Of a DNA stretch of 62,000 nt, positions 56,346-62,000 are shown piece by piece (the stretch's first letter is position 1; the number at the start of each line of letters is the position of its first letter). The notes under the pieces were generated by a model. That model searched no databases and had not been told where the DNA came from. It worked only from the letters and a program-made list of their open reading frames with translations. This DNA is from Gnetum montanum (Eukaryota > Streptophyta > Gnetopsida > Gnetales > Gnetaceae): NCBI GenBank assembly GCA_015680685.1, contig MNCI01030420.1, positions 563,051 to 625,050 on the forward strand, written 5' to 3'. Made by a program: the position numbers and the translations under genes.

Positions 56346-57420
56346 ATATGAATATGAGCATTACATGTGCGAAATGGTCGAACTCCGCAGATGGACTAGT
56401 TGTGGTATCTTGATAGTTAGCCTTAGGTCATAGTTTGCTGTCTTCCCACCTAGACTAGTATTAGCTTTGTCACATATGGTTTAGTCCAAAGTGAGGTGTA
56501 TAATGTGGTTTCTAACCTAGTGCTACTCCTGAAGGCAATGGAAGGTAATATTAACTAAGCTAAGAGAGAAAGGGTGAGAGAGAATCTAAGCTAGCCTAAG
56601 TGTGACAAGCATCTGTTCCTTGATTATCTGTACACATCTTGGACTTCGTGCATGAATACCACTAGGATTACCAAGTGCAGATCCTAGGTACACTACTGGG
56701 TTACCAAGTAGTCACACTTAAATGCTCGAAATCAAGTCGTACTCATTCCACATTTAAAAGGAGTTAAAGGTGAGAGAGATTAACTAGGAAAGTAATAAAT
56801 AATAATTAAATAAATAATTAATTAAACTAAGTGAATGCTGCAATGATGAAGTAATCTTGATCTTTATTTTTGGTCATGTGCATGTCCAAGTACGTCACAC
56901 TCGAATAACGATGTCGTACAATTACAATCACCACACTGCGGGCATACACTGGAAGGAAAAGGGTTGAGAAGAAAAGTAAAAACTAAAATCAAACTTAACT
57001 CTAAAAAATCAATACTAACTAAGTGCCTAACAGAACTATCTACCTCTTATTGGCAGAACTGTCTACCTCTTATTTATAAATGAGGAGATAGGCTGCGATA
57101 TCCCGTACGTGATATTTCAATTCCCTAAATGATGACTCATCATACCCCCATGACTGAATGAAAACTCATCCTCGAGTTATAGTGATTACACAGTGGATAG
57201 GTATGGGATTATTGGATGGTGAAAATGGGTGTATGCTGCAGTGTGGAATGAAAACAAAATTGAGACACAGCACAAAAAAATTCTACAGCTACAAAATTAT
57301 TGGAACTCATGTAGTTCTTGGTGGCGATGGCTCCTCCATAGATGCTTTCCCTTTGTCTTGTGCTCTAGGTTTTAAGACTTGATGGCATTGAAGTATGGCC
57401 TGGATTTTCTCCTCTTTGGT
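56346..57420. other. Unassigned DNA, possible LTR of another element
   Basis: No coding sequence recognised. A ~23-bp tandem phrase, CAGAACTATCTACCTCTTATT, is repeated at about 57030 and 57053. GCGATATCCCGTACGTGATAT (near 57093) recalls the ATATCGC words near 60605-60645, so the two may be ends of one element flanking the coding block between them. This is a weak inference. Confidence 0.3.
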
Positions 57421-60097
57421 TTAGGGGTCTTGTGCCATCCATGCTAATGTTTCAATGTTTAATGGAGTTGGCACCTCCCATGGACAGGGTAGTTGTGGAA
57501 ACATTTGATTGGCCTTGACATACCAATCCATGAATACCTGTTGTTCCTCTTCGTAGGCTTTGACTTTGTCTCGATACTCTTGGAAATCTACAAGCTGTCG
57601 AGCCAAATTTGTTGCGACACCTTTTTGGCCTTGGTAGCTTTCCTTCACCACCTCAAGTTCAGAATTTTCAATCTCCAATTTTTGTAATACCTTCTTGCGT
57701 TCTACAAATTCTATTTCATATTTGATGTAGGTGGTAGCTACTTATTGCTCTAGCTTTGTTCTCAGGCACCCTGCTATTAACATGGAAAGGTTAACATATC
57801 GTAAGTTTGCCAACTCCATGTATTCTATAAGATCTTGGATCTGCAGGTCCTAGTTCCTAACTTCTACCTGGTGGGCAAATGCATATGTCTCCAATATGGC
57901 CTGCCAGTCAGTGTGTTGAGCACTGATAGTGTTGATGTGAGCCTTGGTCATATGCATCTCCTTCTCAAGGATCTGTTTGTACATCCCCACCTGGTCCCAG
58001 AAGTGCTCCTTTAGCTTTTCATGCTGTTTAGCCTCATTTTTCCATGCGCTTATTTCAATAGTTGTCTTTTGACGGATTGCGCGTACCTCCTCCATTGAGA
58101 TGGTTTGGTTCTCCCTAGCTAAATGACTTATTTCTTGATTAACTCGAATGAATTTTTCTCATAACTTATGAAAGTGTTCTTCAAGAACATTCTTTTTCTT
58201 CTCCATAGAGGTCAACTGAAGGTTGTCAGCAACAAGTTGCTTGTTCTCTTCTTGTAAGGCCTTGAGTGCATTGATATGCGCATGAATTTATGCCTATGCC
58301 AGAGAGGCATCCCAAACAGCCTTCTCTTTTTCTTCTGCCACCTTTTTATTCTCCATTAGTAGTTTGGTTAGTTGCTCAGTTTTGAAATTGTCTAGCTAGT
58401 CTGTAGGAACAAATTTCAAAGAGTCCCACTATGTTTCTTGTAGGGCCACAAGCTACTCTTGTAATTTCTGCACCTTTGCTTCAGCATGCTCAGCCCTCAC
58501 CTCTGTCAAGACCAGCTTCCCCTTATTGGAAATGAGGTCTGATTGAATTGCCGTAACATCTTGAGGGATGTCAAATAGAGACATCATTATTTATCTTGTT
58601 TGTAGCAATCGATCAAGCACATCCTCATGTTTTGCAGGAGTCATTGAGGTTTTAGCCAAGTTTTGAGCATCCCGTGCTCCTGTGAGATCTGCCGATGGTA
58701 CAACGAGTACATTGAATGATTCTTTGATGTGGTCTACGACCACTTCTATAGCTCCTGCTACATCCTAGTGTTGCATGACCACTACTGTGGCCTCTTCACC
58801 AGTTTCTAATTGCACTTGGAAAGATGCAATGTTTTCCTATATCTGTTATGATCAAGTAATTTCCTCTTCTCTTGTGTGAATAGACACTTCACCCCTTCCA
58901 TGATCCAAAGAAATTGTGAGTTGTATGGCATCATCAATGAAGTGGAAGAGATTTGTGTCGTCATGACTTCCCCAACTGACCATCTCAACGATGGCTTTGA
59001 TATGGCTCATTGATGGTCTGTAATCTTGTGGCAGTGGTGATTGATCCTAGCCCATGCTAGGTCCTACTTCCTATTGTTGGATGGGTCCTGTACTTGAAGG
59101 TTGGCTAGGTCCTGCAAGTTGAGTTATAATTGGTTCAATCGTCTGTTCTTGTTCTTATTCTGGCCCCAGTGTATCACCAGTGATTTTCCTTGTAGTTGGT
59201 GGCTTTAATAGTTCAGCATAGGAAGCATTTTAGGCTTTTTGAAGGACGTCATTAGTGTATCCTCTGATACCAACATGCTGGCACAACTTTCTAATAAGAC
59301 AAGGGAAGGGTAAGGTAAGCTTCCCTATCTTTCGTTCCTCGAACTGCCTCAGGATCTTTGTAAGGTATAGATGAGGTAGGTTAGCATTAACCTTTCTCAT
59401 CAGCACTACACATCCTCTTGCTGCATATGTTGAGATTCTTTTTAAGCCCTTCATGGGAAAGAGGTGATATGTTCCAATTTTGAAGTAGATCCTCTCTTCT
59501 GTTGTCAACTCTCCAAATGTCTTGTCCTTGCCATATGCCCTTTCCAACCAAACTTGTCGCACATTGGGGTTTAAATAGGTAGACAACTAAGCAACCTTAG
59601 GCCCTATATTCAGAAGGTTTAATACTTCCAAAATGGGCTATGCAGAGAAATTGACTATCACACCATAAATATTAATGGTGGTGCCTTGTTCTTTGTTGTG
59701 CCAGAATTGGTACGTCTCCCCTAGGTACCAGGTGCTGCTTTGAGAGAGGGTAGGCCATAAGGGAGATCCTTTTAGGTGATCCCCTAATAACCTCAGGAGA
59801 AAAATCTACAAAATATTCAAAATTTAATTCCACAATCACTGCAGTGAATGTGGACCTTTCATGGATAGCTTGAACATAGTCTTGGGGCAACGTGAGATGT
59901 TGTCCCTGTTCAAGCGCTGCAATAGCTCCTCCTTTTGCCTACCTAGACTATATAGTAGGAGGGTCCTCTTGATGAATGCTAAATGATTTTTCCTCCTGTT
60001 CCTCATGTTTTTAGGCAAGGACTTGCTCTTCACCTCTCTTAGATTGTTTACTTCCACCTTGAACGGGACCTTTCCGTTGTCCACGTTTTGGGGCCAT
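57421..60097 (-). pseudogene. Plant-transposon-associated protein with coiled-coil tail
   Basis: The minus-strand ATG at 60097 (MAPKRGQRKG) directly follows TTGCAG. Readable blocks run to a stop at 57421, about 890 codons, with two frame changes (near 59690 and 58140) and a dozen stops. N-terminal third: VDFSPEVIRG, TTEERIYFKIGTYHLFP, LPFPCLIRKLCQHVG, which recalls the 'putative plant transposon protein' family found next to plant retroelements. C-terminal half (about 58580-57430) is rich in E, K, Q and L with heptad spacing, likely a long coiled coil. It resembles in layout, but not in sequence, the antisense gene of element A, which also begins MAPK and has a charged tail. Cellular role unknown. 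Confidence 0.55.
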
Positions 60098-60566
60098 CTG
60101 CAATGAAATAGGGCCAAGCGTTAGTACGATTGTTTCTAAAATTAAGTTATACCTTACTACTTGCCTTAATTAATTAATTATTTTATTTCCATTTGATGTT
60201 TCCCGAAAGATTATAATAGTGAGTCCTATTACTTAGGTGGTTTCCAATTTTTTTTCCCGATGTACCTAAGGGGATTCAATTATTTTCAGCACAATTATTC
60301 TAAATGTTATAGCTAATTACCCTTTATAATGTTCTTTGGGAGATGATAAATTTCAAAAAATTTATGTGCTATTTGGCATGTGCCCCTCCCCCATGACTAA
60401 GCTGAACACTCTAGGTTTAAGTAGGTTTAGATGGAATCAAAATTAGACTACCAGCGAGCGAGATATAGGTAGAAAAACAAGGGTGTCACATTCGCAAGTT
60501 GTAGAGAGAAAATTCGAAAAACTCCCCTGCATGATTTGTGAAAATTGATGTTAAGTGTTGTGGGAC
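60098..60566. other. Upstream region of the 57-60 kb gene
   Basis: AT-rich, no coding sequence seen. It probably includes an intron or 5' leader of the gene to its left, since TTGCAG precedes that gene's ATG. Confidence 0.35.
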
Positions 60567-60581
60567 GGGGGGGGGGGGGGN
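60567..60581. other. G homopolymer ending in an assembly N
   Basis: Fourteen G followed by N at 60581 and then TATATATAG. This is a likely sequencing or assembly break, and the true run length is unknown. Confidence 0.8.
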
Positions 60582-62000
60582 TATATATAGGGCGGAGAGG
60601 ATGTGATATCGCATATGATACATCGCGTATGCAATATCGCGACCCTAGTGATGTCGGGCACAATGCAAGATACCAAATTTTTTAAGGTATTTTTGGAATT
60701 AAAAATGAGAATTAAGGATGTGTGGTTATTGTTAAGAGGTTATAGGATAATTTAAGTCATTTCAAAGGCACAAATAATATTTTTTGGATTTTATCAGTAA
60801 GGACCTCGAATGGTAGAGAAAAAGGTTATGTGATGGTACATAGGAACGTTGTAATGTAGAGGGATAGTAATAAGGGAAAGAAAATTGTTGGCAATATGCT
60901 AAGGGTAATAAATGGTGTGTGAAAGATATTTCATGAGTGCAAATTACAAAAATTATGCAACTGGGTCCTCCCCAAAGTAGGTTCCAACCTTTAATGCCCT
61001 TGTGTAACCACACTTAAAAGTGTCCGTGGGCACTCGAAGGGTTAAATGTAATCCACACTGATTCCACAAAACACACACATGTAAATATCACTAGAATGAG
61101 GTAAGAATTCTACATTACACATGACACGAGCTACAATTACACAAATAGTGAGATGAGACAAACTATAGAAGGGATTGTAGAGATTGGGACATGAGGTAAC
61201 TGACCTAGGGCATAGTGAATCCTATGTGTAAAGCATGATTATCATGTCATTAACCCATTGTTTCAAGATCAGGACCAAGTCCATTCCTCTAATCAGTGAC
61301 ATCACATTGTTTCATCCTATGATGAGCAACTAAGAGAGTACTAGAGCAACAGGGTGTACGATCACTTGGCATTTGGTTCAAGGGAGGAGTGATTTTTGTT
61401 TTGTGGCACTTCCTTTGTATTTTTTTTGACTTTACTAAATCCAGAGAAGTCACCAACCTTCAGGAATGGATGCATGTCTTTCCAGTGGGACCCCCTAGAA
61501 TAGCATTGGATTTTTGAGTGCCTTTTGATTACTCTTACTTCCATTTTTCTTTAGATCTACAAGGATCTTAGTACAACCACATTGCATGGCAACTCCCATA
61601 GACGTCACCAAAGAGAATCTGCAAGTCCCCTTGATGTCACACCCTAATCATTTCCTCTTGGTCCATCCTTCTTCATTCTGGGTACAATGAACACAAAATT
61701 AATTTTAAGTTTCAAGGATGTCAAGAATATCACTGTATCCTTGAATAGAACGTCCTATTTGTAGAGTGGATGAGTGGGTGTAGTGGGCTCACTATCCAAA
61801 TAATTGATCACTTGAGACTTGATAAAATAGAACACACCTCAACCAACGATCTACATGAGTGTTTTATTTGTAGATGAGATTACTTATAAAAACACAAAGA
61901 GACAAAAAAAAAACAAAAAAACGAAACAAAAAATTGAAAAATGAAAAACAGGAAAACAAAAAGTTGTAAAATTAAAGAAAATAAAAAATATTTATTAATC
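60582..62000. other. AT-rich terminal region
   Basis: No gene recognised on either strand. ATATCGC / GCGTATGC words form short dyads at about 60605-60645. The last ~105 bases (from about 61895) are an A-rich low-complexity tract. The 61015-61140 part shares short phrases with about 56720-56770 (CACTTAAA, CTCGAA, ATTCCACA), which would fit diverged repeat ends. Confidence 0.35.

Noticed and set aside
60567-60580. G-quadruplex at the 14-G run
   Set aside because: The run is next to an N and is most likely a sequencing problem, so its length cannot be trusted.

Overview
The window is plant nuclear DNA: a plant receptor kinase gene with a short spliced intron, set in AT-rich sequence and nested Ty3/gypsy LTR retrotransposons of the Tat (Ogre-like) lineage. 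The very long, decayed, nested elements suggest a large repeat-rich genome, perhaps a gymnosperm; the species cannot be fixed from this sequence.

Region 1 (1-12,500). One apparently intact LRR receptor-like kinase lies on the minus strand at 6769-10199. It has two exons, an 89-nt intron and a deduced product of 1113 aa, and its kinase is of the non-RD type. A truncated, frameshifted direct duplicate (pseudogene) lies at 1109-3753. The duplicated block runs 588-3753 / 6258-9383. Between them is AT-rich DNA with a possible LINE remnant and a long imperfect inverted repeat. From 10.4 to 12.5 kb there are only short local repeats.

Region 2 (12,502-55,593). One very large plus-strand element, called A here, runs from an LTR at 12502 to an LTR at 53424. 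It is about 18.2 kb once two younger insertions are removed. In order it has LTR, PBS (tRNA-Asn type), a tandem-repeat leader, Gag-protease, a hairpin array, a decayed multi-exon gene on the opposite strand, a second hairpin array, RT/RNase H/archaeal-type RNase H/integrase, a third array, PPT and LTR. Element I (21694-31238, minus strand, 9545 bp, perfect 5-bp target duplication AGGCC) interrupts the antisense gene. Element II (37665-52418, plus strand, 14754 bp, target duplication ACGAT/GCGAT) sits downstream of A's integrase. Element I has Gag-protease but no RT or integrase. Element II has the full domain set with many stops. The second LTR of A carries a PPT upstream and a degenerate PBS plus leader downstream, so it also starts a second, truncated element copy.

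Region 3 (55,594-62,000). This holds an RNase H fragment, unassigned DNA, a second decayed minus-strand coding block (57421-60097) resembling plant transposon-associated proteins with a long coiled-coil tail, and AT-rich sequence with one sequencing gap.

The most unusual signal is a family of short hairpins repeated in seven arrays across all three elements. Each unit is a 4-bp stem, usually a 6-nt loop, then a TAAACTAG-like tail. The stem arms change in a compensatory way (GGTC/GACC, AGTC/GACT, CGTC/GACG, TGTC/GACA, AGCC/GGCT, GGCC/GGCC). The arrays sit exactly at module boundaries: between Gag-protease and Pol, and just after integrase.
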